Of a DNA stretch of 64,000 bases, positions 1 to 11,925 are shown piece by piece. Location of the stretch: the NCBI GenBank assembly GCA_944472155.2, contig OX235277.1, positions 37,892,804 through 37,956,803 of the forward strand, written 5' to 3'. Under the pieces are notes generated by a model. The model had not been told where the DNA came from, did not search any database, and saw nothing but the letters and a program-made list of their open reading frames with translations. Origin of the DNA: Trichobilharzia szidati (lineage: Eukaryota; Platyhelminthes; Trematoda; Strigeidida; Schistosomatidae). A program made the position numbers and the translations under genes. Each line of letters begins with the position of its first letter. Position 1 is the stretch's first letter.

Positions 1-491
1 ACGTCCTCCAAGTCACCCTTGCACTGACGACCAATTCGCCGCTTCCTTTTCGGGTTCCACTGGAGCAATGGCTTGTCTAGTGATGTCACTTGATGGTTTC
101 CTCAGAGTATGGCCAGCCAATCCATCTCCATTTCTTCCTGCCTATTTGTTTCACAATCGGTTCCTGCTGAGTTGGTTCGCTCACTGCCAGAGATCTCTGT
201 TGCTGACCTTTACTGGGCGGCCATTTGATCTTGAGTGGTATTGAGCGAAGACAACTGTTGATGAAGGTGTGTAGTTTGTTTGAGATGCTCTTTTTGACGC
301 GCCAAGTCTCTGATCCATTCGTATAGTAGCACTGACTGACTTCACATTGGAGTTGAAAATCCGGATCTATTTTTTGATGCTGAAGTAGTGCTGTTGACCT
401 CCACACAAAATTGAGAGTAGTGAAAGCTTGTCTTGCTTTTCCGATTCTTGCTTTGATATCCTCGTCAGTTCCGTCCGCCTGTAGTTGAAAC
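1..491 (-). mobile_element. RTE-like retrotransposon fragment (reverse transcriptase C-terminal region)
   Basis: Minus-strand reading matches the part downstream of the reverse-transcriptase catalytic motif seen in the other RTE copies here (for example 46,629-47,680). Recognisable pieces are the stretch around SISNKLHTFINSCLRSIP and the IGRKKWRWIGW segment. The 3' end of the element lies beyond the left edge of the window. Similarity stops at about 491, so the copy is 5' truncated. It is a dead copy. Confidence 0.85.
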
Positions 492-1519
492 TTGGAGCAT
501 TTACTCATCGCTTTTACTTCAAATAGGAACATAGGAACACAACTTCGAACCCTGAGCTGTATAATCCTGTTTATCGCTCCTGATTCTTCGTAGGAGTAAT
601 GAGAATTTCCAGATGTATCTGGACATTCGCAAGTCAAATTCACAGTTTACAAATTGACTTGTAATTTGCACAGTTCCAGGAGGTGTAATTTTAGCACAGT
701 ATCCTTCGGAGAGTGGAATTACTCAGACCTCACTATGTTATTGGCACAAATTGTAATCAATAATCAAGCAAGCGTAGTTGCATAAAACGTCAAACTATTG
801 ATTCACTGCAATGATTAGTCGTTTACCACTCACATCCTGTTATTGATTTGTTTCTCTGAGCTGAGTCGAACCGGGGAAACACTACTGGTAACATCAGCCA
901 TAGAAAAGGAGAAAAGGCTATAAGGTGTTAAGATCATTTCAGTCTAGGTGGCTATCCAACAGTGAGTGAGTGAGTGAGTGTAAGTTGATGTGAGTGGCAA
1001 GATACTACTGGCTTCAATCAATCAGTAGTATATATGTAGTCCTACAGAATCATTTCCATATTATTATCATATTATCATTTGATTTGATACAAAAGACTTG
1101 CGTTATGAATCTCTCCTTTCACTGGGTTAATTAGATTTTAAGACGGCCATTGCATGGTTGTGTGTGTGACTGCATACAGTGCATTAGATTAGTTCTAGTT
1201 GCTACAGTCATTTAGTTATATCCGTGGGTCTTCAAATGTACTTGTGTACATTTTTAATTGGCTTGCAGCCTAGTGTTGCCCAATTCTTTGGGACCAACGA
1301 AAAATACCGTAGTGGATTATTCTATTCTTCAGATCTACCATCACTGCTTCACGCGATGTACTGGAGTAGGTTGTTTTACTTGAAACTCGTGGATGAAGGG
1401 AGAATATTATGCAATAAACTACACTGAAAACTCGGCATATTGTGCAGATGTATTGTGTATAATAAGGCTATTGTTATTGTTGTTAGAAGAGGTATTTTTT
1501 AAATTTATCTTCTTAGGAT
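492..1519. other. No gene seen; simple repeat and unassigned DNA
   Basis: No supported exon. 961-981 is a (GTGA)n run. The stretch 620-740 resembles sequence following the hammerhead-like repeats at 14,640-14,720 and 18,500-18,580, so it is probably decayed element flank. The small plus-strand ORF at 1,224-1,427 has no recognisable motif or splice context. Confidence 0.5.
961..981. repeat. (GTGA)n microsatellite
   Basis: About five direct copies of a four-base unit. Confidence 0.9.
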
Positions 1520-2470
1520 CAAGGCTGCCTATTATCACCGGTGATATTCCTCATTGTGGTGGACTGAATTATGCGTCAGACTGTGCACAGGGAGTGAGAA
1601 CTGACCGATAAGATGTCTCTAGAGCATCTGCATTTGGTACGTGGATGATTTATGCCTAATGTCACACAAAATCGAAGACTGGCAGGCGAAAAACAACGAA
1701 GTGGCAGAAGAGGCAAGGCAGGTGGGCAGTGAAGACAGGACCCCAGGTGAACATAGACAAGACGCAGATGGTAAAGATAATCAACCGACCAACCAACCAA
1801 CAACAACAACAACCAGCACCAATGAGCGTCTATTGGAGAGATTTGACAGAGGTTACTTCCTTCATTTATCTGGTCACGAGGGATGGTTTCAATCGCAGGT
1901 GGGAATGGATGAAAATGTCAACACAGACCAGCCAGCCAGCCAGCTGGTTTCGGAAAGGCAAGGTACACCTTCATCAACATGAAACCAGTTTGGAAATCTT
2001 CTGCACTGCACTCAGCCAGCATCAAGAACAAGATTCGGATTCTGTTAAACACAAATGTGAAGTGCTCCTATACGGGTCAGAAACTTGGCCTGCACGTGTG
2101 TCACGAAAAGCATTTGCAACAGACTACTACAGACTTCTATCAACAGGTGGTCACTTTCCTGGCTCCATACCCAAGATCAAATGGCCATATGGCCGGCCAA
2201 CCAGAAAGAATTAACAACAGGAAAGTTTGTCTGGGAATAAACCAACAGGCGAGAGCCGATTGCTCAACATATATATAGGAGGAAATGGAGATGGATCTGG
2301 CATAGATTGAGTAGGTCATCGAATGACATCACACTCACTGCAGGCCATCGCTCGAGTGGAATCCCAGTGCAATGGTAAGTGACGAGTGGGTGGTCAGTGC
2401 GAGGGTGACATGGAGGAGGCAGTTGTGGACCCAGCTAAAGACGACAACAGAAAGATACTGCAACTAATCC
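1520..2470 (+). mobile_element. RTE-like retrotransposon, 5' and 3' truncated
   Basis: Begins inside the reverse transcriptase, in the segment corresponding to the GCLLSP and IMRQT region of the longest copy (rc of about 51,880-51,960). It passes the catalytic motif region (YVDDLCLMSHKIED), a CAA-rich (glutamine) stretch at 1,796-1,815, and the SGSIPKIKWP-like region. It stops before the usual 3' tail. Reading frame is broken several times. Confidence 0.85.
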
Positions 2471-3803
2471 CACACTACTCTGGTGACCGTAATTGCTTTG
2501 TTTGTGTACTTCTGTGTTTTGTTCTGTTGCGTAACATTCTAATCAATTTTTATTTTTACATACTGAGTTGAACTCACTATTCATTTTCCAAATCTGCTGA
2601 GTTGTTTCGTCTATCGCATAAATCTACTTTACTTTTCACTCCTACTCTCTTGAACTTTCCATCACAATATGTATGAATTCACTCTGTTACTATGTCTTTT
2701 ATTTTGTTACCAGCTCATCCTTGTTTCCAAGCGAAATCTGAACTGTGCCCTCCTTGTTACGCTTATAACACAGATTAATTTGTTGCCTATGCTTTCAATC
2801 CATAACTCGAAGTCATTGTAAAAAGTATGTTCAGAAATTTTAAGGCTTATGACTGGTTGCGTTCAGGGATGTAAGCATTTTAAGAGAATCCACGAAATAA
2901 AAATAGGTCGTATTATCCTGTAAACATGTTAATTGTCCCTTTATTCAACCTGATAATGCTTCTGGAATGCGATGATGTTATATGCCATCAAAGTAAAACG
3001 GTTACAACCAGTAAAATATGAGTAAAATTGCTCAATGATTACGTGTAAATATTAGGCTAGTTAGGCTGATCATATTATCAAAGGGAGACATCGATCTTGA
3101 GGAGCATAATGACCTTGAAGGCTTCAAATAAACAGCAATCTATGAGTAATAGCTGTGCTGATTCAATCGTAGAATGCACACAACTCTCGCGGCAGGCTCT
3201 GGCTCAATTTCTAGCTGGTGCTCTTCCAAATATCTGTCATTTCATTATTCGGTATTAAGTGTGAAAAGGAGAAAAAGTTAGGCGTCATGCTAGCGACCCT
3301 TCCCTGCCAAAAAATTTAACCACCGCTTGAAGCGCTATGTTCCGACCAGAACGCAAGGAATGCGAAAAAGATAAGTAATGGAAGCGTTTAAGAGGTTGAT
3401 CAGTTTCTACAATTCACAAATGTAAGTTAAACATTGTGAATAAGTGACATCAGTAGCTTATTTTGTGGTAACTAGTGTATCTAAAGCTGTAAACTAAAAG
3501 CGCTCTGGGCAGCTATTTTGTCCAACTTGAAAAAAATGTGTTCCTTTTTCACGCCAAAAACCCTATGACGAACGGAAGCTTAGCTGAGAGAAGTCTTAGT
3601 GCAAATAGGTTGGTATTCACTTACTGTATTGGAATCTACTAATTTAAGTTTTTCTAAACTAGTAATGATTATGTCATCAACTGTTCTGAATGATTAAGTG
3701 ACTTTAAACTTGGCCGCTAGACAAGCCTGAATTGATTTTATTATATACTTGGTGACACAAGGCGCCATCACCAATCAGTGAAATCAATGAGTTTCCATTG
3801 TTT
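2471..3803. other. No gene seen; probable decayed SINE-A tail near 3,235-3,370
   Basis: No exon is supported. From 3,235 to 3,370 the order of words (GAGGCTAGCAACCC-like, then GCTTGAAGCCCTATGTTCC-like) follows the 3' part of SINE-A with many changes. Confidence 0.4.
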
Positions 3804-4004
3804 AATTTTATTTATTTATTTATTTATTTTTGGTCACAGCTTGATGCCACACCGTATTTTCAGTACAAGTATGGAATTTTCAGCATGGATATCGGTAGCC
3901 CAAATTTTGCAGGCCGACCATAGATATCGGGTGTGCGCCGGCAGGCGCTCGAACCTCGGACCATGTGCATGGTCGGCGAGAGTCCTAACCACTGTGCCAC
4001 TGAC
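3804..4004 (-). mobile_element. SINE-B (tRNA-headed), minus strand
   Basis: On the minus strand it starts with a tRNA-like head: A-box-like GTGGTTAGGACTCTCGCC, then a B-box-like GGTTCGAGC. It continues with the family body (GGCCTGCAAAATTTGGGC, then CTGAAAATTCCATACTTG). It ends in a (TAAA)n tail, seen on plus as (TTTA)n at 3,804-3,830. The same body occurs at 36,463, 54,200, 60,050 and 60,889. Confidence 0.85.
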
Positions 4005-4449
4005 ACATGTTAGAAATCACTGGCTATGATCTGTCATTAGGACTTCAAGACATCGATAGAGTGACTGACTATGAGCTTGGGATTAACATTCAATTCGTAG
4101 GATTTTTGTAGAAATTCTGAAACCAATGAATACTGAACGTCTGTTTCTTCTTAGTTTGAAGCTTTTCAGTAGTACATGTCCATGATAACCCACGAACTTT
4201 ACCGAAGAGCTTAAGATTGCAGGGTTAGCCAACTGACAATCCAGCCAGTGGGTCAGAATTCAATTACCATTGCATTCTAACCTCCGTCACTTGTGAACTG
4301 GTAATAAAAAGATAAAAGAGACACTGAACTTTGGAATAAAAATTACTGTTTGGAAACTTTTAATGTTTTGTTTGGGTAGTAGTTAGTAACTAGTGCAAGG
4401 TGTCTAGTCCTATCTTTAGTGCAGACTGAATTCTACCACTGAAGTTTGC

Positions 4450-4665
4450 ACTCCTACAGGAGGTCAGTGGCGACCCCAAATAGCTCAGTGGTTTCATCTC
4501 TGACTGCGGGCTGCAATGGGTGACGCGGGTTCAAGTCTAAGAAGGGATATGAGTTCCTTCAAGGTCGCAGACATGCCTTGCTGACTGGTGAGTGTCAGAT
4601 AGCACGAAACCTAGTTCAGGCAAGGCTACCTGTCGATTGCCTCCAACCGTCTAATATCAGCACTT
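4450..4665 (+). mobile_element. SINE-C (tRNA-headed)
   Basis: A-box-like ATAGCTCAGTGG and B-box-like GGGTTCAAGTCT head, then the family body GAGTTCCTTCAAGGTCGCAG and GTGAGTGTCAGATAGCACG. The same family is found at 8,815 (minus), 49,430 (plus, fragment) and 55,995 (minus). Not a functional tRNA: the acceptor stem halves do not pair. Confidence 0.75.
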
Positions 4666-4894
4666 TTAATGTTTTCCTACGGATTGTTGAAAGGTTGAAA
4701 TTTAGATCGTATGATCCTTTTACCGATTATTTATAACCACTCATAAAAATGGAATATCATCTCCTTTCAAATTAACTTTCTTAACTTTCGAATGGATCCT
4801 ACTGGTGATCGCTGGAAGATGAAAACCGCTGACAGGCACTTTCTCAAAGTAATAAACTACACTCATACAACATTGTGACGATGTAACTGTCATT

Positions 4895-5280
4895 ATTGCA
4901 GTCACCTTCATGAACAGGAAAGGAATACAGGAGTCCATTAATGTGAAATGGATGTGGAGATCTCTAACGCTTAACAGAAAGAACAAGATCTGGACAATTG
5001 TGTCAGATCTCTCCTTTTGTACGACTCAAAGACTTGACGTACGCATCATCAACAGGTCACTTCAGACTTTCATCAACATCTGCCTCGACTCATTGACAGT
5101 GAAAATTATATTACCGACTGGAATAGAGAAATGACATGGAACTATGAAAGGCAAAGAATCAACTAGGAATTTTCATTCACCAAATTTGCGGAAAGAAATC
5201 GAGAAGGAAAACAAATACGCTGAGAAGACTGGACCATCGAGTGGAATCCAGATGAAAAGTAACTAGTTTGATATGGATTT
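4895..5280 (+). mobile_element. RTE-like fragment, strongly diverged
   Basis: The order of decayed words (VKWMWRSLTLNRKNKIW, LQTFINICLDSL, then a CATCGAGTGGAATCC-like stretch) follows the C-terminal part of the RTE copies. No open frame remains. Confidence 0.65.
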
Positions 5281-5854
5281 GAGAGTGATACAAACAGGGT
5301 TATGTGAAGAGGATATGAAATCATGTGTAAATTGCTGTTGACTCATAGGTCGTACACTCATGTCTTAGTGCTTTCAAAGAAGCCAAAGTGGCATTCAACT
5401 TATCAACAAGAAAAGACACTAATTGGCTATGTGAACCTATGGTTTTAATACTTTTAAACAGATTCTGTTGCTTAATTCTACTCACTATGTTTAAAAATGT
5501 TAATTCAGTGGTATCTAAAGATGGTGAAATGTACTGGGGAAAGAAGAGTGAATACACATGACCTTCTTTCATGAATAAAGTACTGGAAACTAATCTTCGG
5601 ATATTCGACTCTATTCAGTCCTTCGTACTGATGGACATCAGTCAGTTAAGTCAACCATATTGAATAACTTAACTAAGACATGGATGAAAGAATCTATAAA
5701 AGGCATACAAACACGAACACATACTGCTGTATATGGAAGATATGATTGTGATGAATAATGAATGTAGGTTTCAGCTGGAGGGACAAATAATGTAAGTCTC
5801 AAATAGGTGCAAGCATGCATCACTACACATTATTACTACTACTACTTAAAATGT

Positions 5855-6050
5855 GTCAACGGATTGATGTCAGTTAGGACACCATTGAAAATCAGCAGCG
5901 GTTGCTTGACAGCCATATCATCCTAGTTATTCGGACCCTTCAGTAGTACGAACACATAAATTTACCGGGTTTCGAGCCTACAACCTTCAGGTTACAAGGA
6001 GAGCTCACTGAATATTCAGGCACTGGGACAGTATCTAGCGGACCACCCAT
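5855..6050 (-). repeat. Hammerhead-type repeat (Penelope terminal-repeat-like), degenerate
   Basis: The minus strand shows the family order: tRNA-like ACCTGAAGGTTGTAGGCTCG block, a degenerate hammerhead region, then GGTTCTCT/GATATCA-type end words. The catalytic core is not intact. Confidence 0.5.
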
Positions 6051-6249
6051 GACGACCTTTAAGACGGTGTAAGCAAGTGTTATCAGTGAGTACTTTCCCG
6101 GATACCTAACCTTCCACGCATGACTTCTAAGAAGAACTTCAGGCAGTTTCGTTATTTATTCCCTAATTAGCAACTATTTGATTTATTTCTAATTGTTAGT
6201 CATGTATGAGTCCAGATACTTGCTGGTAACACTGATTGGTGGTAACACT

Positions 6250-6480
6250 AAGAATCTCTAAATGACAGAAGTTAAAATTCATCAGTATTCCATGGGATTC
6301 CGTCCCAGCGGCTCGATGTTCAGTCAGGTAACCTCGTGACCTGGAAGTTCTGCATTCAATAACCTGTAAGGTCATTTGTTTGAACTGCATAAGAGTTCCA
6401 GTTACTAGGAAGAAACAGATGGCAGTACCATGCGCTGCTTTTCAGAGCTCCCCTCAACGAGATCAATCCGTCATCACACT
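6250..6480 (+). repeat. Hammerhead-type repeat, degenerate
   Basis: TGGGATCC-like start, a tRNA-like middle, and TACTAGGAAGAAACAGATGG corresponding to the stem II and GAAAC side of the hammerhead, followed by GATCAATCCGTCATCAC. The CTGATGA side is lost. Confidence 0.45.
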
Positions 6481-6729
6481 TGAAACCAATAGAATCCCTG
6501 CAAACTAGCACTTGAAAATTATTTTTATCACATGATCAGAATTTGCATTAACATATTACCAGCTCTTCGCTTATTTTCTCTGCAAGTTCATGTTTAATTA
6601 CATAAGTATTATTAATCTCAATCTATACTGAGTACATTTGTCTGGGACCCTAAATAATAACAAGTATTACGCATATATATTTATTACTTGTTATAAGTGC
6701 AATGCAACGAATGAATCAATCAGACAATC

Positions 6730-7640
6730 ATTATTAGTAGTATTGTTTCCTTTAATTCCTAGAGGAACATAGGGCTTCAGCCGTGCGTCTTCATTGCATT
6801 CGGTTCTCTGCTACAGTCTTCACCTAGCTCCAAGTCTGCCCACACGCTTTCATCTCATCTTCACATGACCTCCTCAAAGTCACCCTTGCATTGACGACCA
6901 ACTCGCCGCTTCCCTCTCGGCCAAGTTCCACTCAAGCGATGGCTTGTCTAGTGATGTCACTTGATGGTTTGTTTCCTCAGAGTATGGCCAATCCATCTCC
7001 ATTTCTTCCTGCCTATTTGTTTCACAATTGGTTCCTGCAGAGTTGGTTCGCTCATTGACAGAGATCTCTGTTGCTGATCTTTTCTCGCCGGCCATCTGAT
7101 CTTGAGTACTGAGCAAAGACAACTGTTAATGAAGGTCTGTAGTTTGATTGAGATGCTCTTTATTGCGCGCCAAGTCTTTGATCCGTATTGTAAGCAGCAC
7201 TGACTTCACATTGGAGTTGAAAATTCGGATCTTATTTTCGATGCTGAGTGCTGTTTACCTCCACACAGACTTGAGAGTAGTGAAAGCTTGTCTTGCTTTT
7301 CGACTCTTGCTTTGATATCCTCGTTAGCTCCGTCCGCCTGTATTTGAAACGATACTTCCTAGGTGGGTAGGTAAAAGAGGTTGTTTCTTTCAGGTTCCTT
7401 CCATTTATGCTGATTGTTTTATGTTGTTGTTGTTGGTGTTGGTGGTGTTGCCCAGGAATCTTCATCACCTCTGTTTTCTCTATGTTCACTTGAAGTCCTA
7501 TCTTCTCTGGATGCTTCTCCTGCCAACTTGTTGCTTCTCACTTACACATCTTCCAGTTTGTGGGAAATCGGACATGTATCATTTGCGAAGTCCAGATCCT
7601 CCAAGTTTTTTGTGTGAGTCCATTTTATGCCTGTTTCAAA
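6730..7640 (-). mobile_element. RTE-like retrotransposon with (ATT)n tail, 5' truncated
   Basis: The 3' end on the minus strand is at 6,730-6,744 (TTATTAGTAGTATTG tail). It is followed by the usual 3' region and the reverse-transcriptase C-terminal half, with a CAA-rich stretch at 7,421-7,447 and the catalytic region near 7,570. Similarity ends near 7,640. The frame is interrupted between about 7,120 and 7,490. Confidence 0.88.
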
Positions 7641-7849
7641 TGTTTCAAATCAGTGCGTAAATAAATCAGTTAGATTACGATGATTACGAAGTATAATGAA
7701 AACAAAAATTTCTCAAAAGTTAGTTCGTAAGGATTTGATTTATTTTGTCAAAATTTGATCCATCACAACTAATCATTGACCATATTAGCTGGTAGTCTCC
7801 CTAAAATCACGAATGCGTAGAAGTTGGAATTCACTTACTGCCCATTATA

Positions 7850-8046
7850 TCGGGATCCATTGGTGGAATGGTCTATAAGCTTGCCTTTTAAACCAGAAGG
7901 TCCTGGGTTCGAACTTCACCCCCCCGCTTCCTCGATGGGTGTGTACTGATGAAGAGTTCCATCCACTAGGACGAAGCACCTATCCAGTATACTTACTCTG
8001 TGCTGTTTCTTATTCGACGATTCTCCAGCTGATATCAATCCGTGAT
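7850..8046 (+). repeat. Hammerhead-type repeat with recognisable core
   Basis: Order: GATCC start, tRNA-like CCAGAAGGTCCTGGGTTCGA block, then CTGATGA at 7,946-7,952, a stem II-like segment, and GGACGAAGC near 7,969-7,977, then the GATATCAATCCGTGAT end. The GAAA of the core reads GAAG, so activity is doubtful. Confidence 0.55.
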
Positions 8047-8577
8047 TAAATCTGAAGCACAATTAAAATGGCTGAAAAGAAAAGTTATAAAATTTACACT
8101 CTATTTTTAGTAACACGCATAAATTATCATTACATTAGTAAATAGACAACAAACAATCAAACAAACAAATGAAACCACGCATATGTATATATATTCATAA
8201 ATACGTTTACTAAAAATAAAAGTTGAAAAGACGAGGCTATGTAGTAACTCTGTGACGCATAACTTTTATAATTAGATAAATTGAAGTAAAAGCTAATTAT
8301 GCTTCTATGTTTAAAATTCTAGAATGCGAGCTAGCCACGCTGCATGCCTCGGCTCGATTCTTCACTAACGCACTCCTACACCGTGACTAGCTTACTAGTT
8401 GGTATTTAGAAGGATGGCGGGGTGTGAGACAGATAAATATATTCTGTAAAGGTAACACCATTTCTACTGAAGCTTAAAGGCTTGAAGTCCTGTGCTCTAT
8501 TCAGAAAGAATGGGATGGAAGAAAGTCGATTGACTCTAGCTGATTGATCATCTGATATCAGAAGGTTGAAGGTAATC

Positions 8578-8812
8578 GAGTGCGTCGGTGGCATGGCGGT
8601 TAGGACGCTCGCCGACCATGCACATGGTCCGGGGTTCGACCTCCGGCCGACGCACTCCTTTACTCCGCTAAGCCAGAAATGATGCTGGTGAAGGGAAAAG
8701 GTTGGGCATGAGGTTAGCAACCCCATCCTGTAAAATAAACACTGCTACAGAAACTTGAAGCCAGTAGCTTGAAGGCCTATGTTCCACTGGGGAACGTGAA
8801 GGAAAAAAAGAA
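8578..8812 (+). mobile_element. SINE-A (tRNA-headed)
   Basis: Head GCGTCGGTGGCATGGCGGTT with A-box GGCGGTTAGGACGC and B-box GGGTTCGACC. The body GCATGAGGTTAGCAACCCC is followed by ACTGCTACAGAAACTTGAAG and ends with CTATGTTCCACTGGGGAACG. This is the best-preserved family member outside the tandem duplication. Confidence 0.88.
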
Positions 8813-8814
8813 GG

Positions 8815-9200
8815 TAATCGACAGGAAGCTTTGCCTGACCTAGGTTTCATGCTAATTGGCACTCACCAGTCAGAAAGGCGTATCTACAACTTTGAAGGAA
8901 CTCATGTCCCATCTGAGATTCGAACCCACGCCACGCAATGTTTCCTGCCGATTGCTTCCAACTATCTGATATCATCAAATCAGTGTGCACCGTGATGGCG
9001 AGCTACCTAGAATGGTGGCCACATTACAAACCTAACTGGGAGAATTCAGTCGGCACCAAAGAAAGGACTAGACACATCACACTAGTTATTAGTATCCAAT
9101 CAAAGTTACTGATCTGCTACCACATAAAAATAAAGCCACTGCTACCGAAACTTCAAAACTCTAGCTTGAAGCTCCATGTTCCTCTTGGAATATGAAGGAA
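8815..9200 (-). mobile_element. SINE-C followed by an associated repeat block
   Basis: 8,815-8,937 is SINE-C in minus orientation (body word CATGAGTTCCTTCAAAG), truncated in its head. The adjoining block 8,938-9,200 (TGGCCACATTACAAACC and ACACATCACACTAGTTA words) recurs at 56,280-56,440, again next to a minus-strand SINE-C, so the two travel together. Confidence 0.65.
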
Positions 9201-9299
9201 TAAAAAACTAATCTCAAAAAACAAGACTGGTAGTCAGTTATTTCATCCTAATTCCACATGTCTACAGGAGATTGGTCGAAGAATAGAAGAAACTATCAC

Positions 9300-9640
9300 C
9301 ATAGCATATGGAACCCATTACTTCTTGTTTAGCTTCCTTTGGAAGACCTTGAGCATGATGTCACTTAAGTTACTCTTCAGGATATGCCCAATTCTTCTCC
9401 GTTTCTCTGCCAGAATTCCTGATTGTTCATATTCTCTGGCGGATCATCTGAACTTTAGTGTCGTCGCACAAACTGAGGCACTGATGACAGTCTGAAGCAG
9501 TCTGTTGGAACTGCTTTCATTAATGCACACACACACACACGAAGTGTGTGAACCAAACAAAAGCCCTGACTTGACATTACTGTTTGAATAATATTCCTTG
9601 AGCGTGCTGAGTGTTGTGCAGATCCCCACCGATTTCTTTC
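9300..9640 (-). mobile_element. RTE-like fragment, diverged
   Basis: Minus-strand words correspond to the region between the 3' end and the reverse-transcriptase C-terminal part. The frame is lost. A (CA)n run lies at 9,526-9,541. Confidence 0.55.
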
Positions 9641-10190
9641 CCGATGGTGACTTTGACGGTGTCGGTAACAGTTAAATCATATCTGGACAAACAATCAAAA
9701 GTTCAGCTCTATCTTTATCTTACGCTTCTATTAGTTCACCTGTCCCTATGGAATTAGAAACTTCCACCTGAACCTGAACTTCTTTCTTGAATGTATGATC
9801 AAATACACACCATCTTGATTAACAAAAGAGAAAGTGGGTCGTCTTATAGTTTGTTCGATTACCTAGGTGAAGTTATTCTATGTAAGCTGATTCCTACTGG
9901 GTATATCGTTGACGACCTTGGTGCCAGGCGAGTGAAACAGCCACTCGGTATTTATATCACTTTGTTCTGGCTAGCAAGTACTACTATTGATTGATGCATG
10001 GTGGTTGGTGGTACCTAGCAACTCATATCAGCTAGTCAGTAGTGTATGGCGTCATGCATTCACACTTACTTTCTTGACCGCTATTTATAGCATCATGTGC
10101 AGACCACATATTATGAACTACGCAAGGTTTAGGTGTGCGTCAGTTGGGGATCAAACTTCGATCGCGTGTGAAGAATTCTACCACCAGCGC
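9641..10190. other. No gene seen; possible minus-strand tRNA-like repeat end at 10,125-10,190
   Basis: No splice-supported exon. The minus strand from 10,190 to 10,125 carries a box-B-like AGTTTGATCCCC preceded by a GGTGGTAGAATTC word, as in SINE heads. Confidence 0.35.
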
Positions 10191-10191
10191 A

Positions 10192-10801
10192 GTATTATTA
10201 TTATTGTTTCCTTTAATTCGCAGAGGAGCATAGGGCTTCAGACTCACGTCTGCATTGCGTTCGCTTTATCTAACTCCACATCTACCCACATGCTTTCATC
10301 CCCTCTTCAGATCATCTCCTCCTACATGTCACCGTCACACTGAAGACCAACTCGACACTTTCCATTCGGGTTCCACCCGAGTGAGAGAGCCTGGCGTGGG
10401 ATGTCAATCACTTGATGGTTTGTTTTCTCAGAGTATGGCCAGTCCACCTACCTGCATTTCTTCCTGCTGGGTTGGTTCGTTCATTGCCAGAGCTCCTTGT
10501 TACTTATATGCACTGGCTGGCCATCTGATCCTGAGCTAAATACTGAGCGAAGACATCTGTTGATGAAGATCTGTAGTTTGTTCGAAGTGGCCTTCGTGAC
10601 ACGGCGCAGCGCCAAGTCTCTGATCCGTATAGCAAGTAGCACTGACTTCCCATTGGGGTTGAAAATCCAGATGTTATTTTTGATGCTGAGTGTTGTTGAC
10701 CTCCATACAGACTTGAGAGTAATGAAAGTTCTCCTTGATTTCCCGATACTCACTCTGATATCCTTCAATGCATAAAACTCATTTTTCACGTTAGGCGCCA
10801 T
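10192..10801 (-). mobile_element. RTE-like retrotransposon with (ATT)n tail, 5' truncated
   Basis: (ATT)n tail at 10,192-10,206, then the shared 3' region (CATAGGGCTTCA) and the reverse-transcriptase C-terminal part up to 10,801. On minus, a frame at 10,481-10,801 contains ATSNKLQIFINRCLRSVF, the conserved block of the other copies. Confidence 0.85.
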
Positions 10802-11261
10802 TAACAGCCGAATTTCTCTCCCCGTTAAACAGAAAATTGATTTCTCACTCTTATCTCTCTTATATGCGTGTCTATATCAGTGGTATATGCTTTAAGTAGA
10901 TAGAATCAGTAATGATCTTATAGTCATTATTGGGGCAGGTGAAAATCTGTATTGACTCACTGTTTACGTGTCGTAAAACTAGACATTTGATCGCAACGCA
11001 GATTAAAGATCACGGTTTGTGGATTTTTATTGGTACATGTTCATCAGCAAAAGGAAATTTTTTTCACCTCAAACTAGTCGCTTTTTGATTATATGAAATA
11101 AGTGTATGAATTCATTCGCGATTCGCAGTGAGTTGGCCTTTCACCTTCCCAGTCAACCTTCTCTGTCTCGTTCGTGTGAGAATAGTAGTCACGTGATCAA
11201 CAGAATATTGTTATCAGGCGTCGAAGTCCCGTTACAGCTGTAATGGAAAATTTTACCGACC
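10802..11261. other. No gene seen
   Basis: Unassigned AT-rich sequence up to the tandem duplication breakpoint. Confidence 0.4.
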
Positions 11262-11925
11262 CATTTTGACAGCCTAGAACCGTGTCAACCGGTATCCTTC
11301 CCTGGAATCAAACCCATGATCTTACGGTTAAAAGGTGAACTGAATGACTGACCATTTAGCTACTGGGTTTGAAACTATTGATTCAGGATACAACGTCACT
11401 GCTAACGAATGTCATCAGTATGTATCATATTCACTCCCGACATGGTGAATCTCATACTTTATAGTGGGAGATTTTCAATCGTACTCAGTGCACAAAGGTC
11501 TTAAGCAAATTTAGAATGTACATATATATGTAGAACTGCTTTGGCACGAGAGTTAATCCTACGAAGTCTGCTGCTGAATGGCTGATGCTCCTTTGTTTAC
11601 TGTTGAATTTGCGTAATGAATTAAGAATTATTCTGTTACACTGGGATCAATACAACTAGGCAGACGGCAGACAGTTTTTCTAGGTTGCATAAGTCAAACT
11701 TAAGCATAATCAAACGAACATCTGGATGAAAAAGTACCCAGCTAATGAACAGCTGGATATTAAGGTGCTTTGTAACACCGTATTCACTTCCATTCATTTG
11801 GCTTAATCCTTCACCACTTTGGATCTAGGAAAACACCTAGCTAGTTGAGCAGTAACAGACTGTCACCTGGCTATCAGTATTAGCATAGGGAGATTAATGA
11901 AAGCCGAATGATAGGCAGTATTAGC

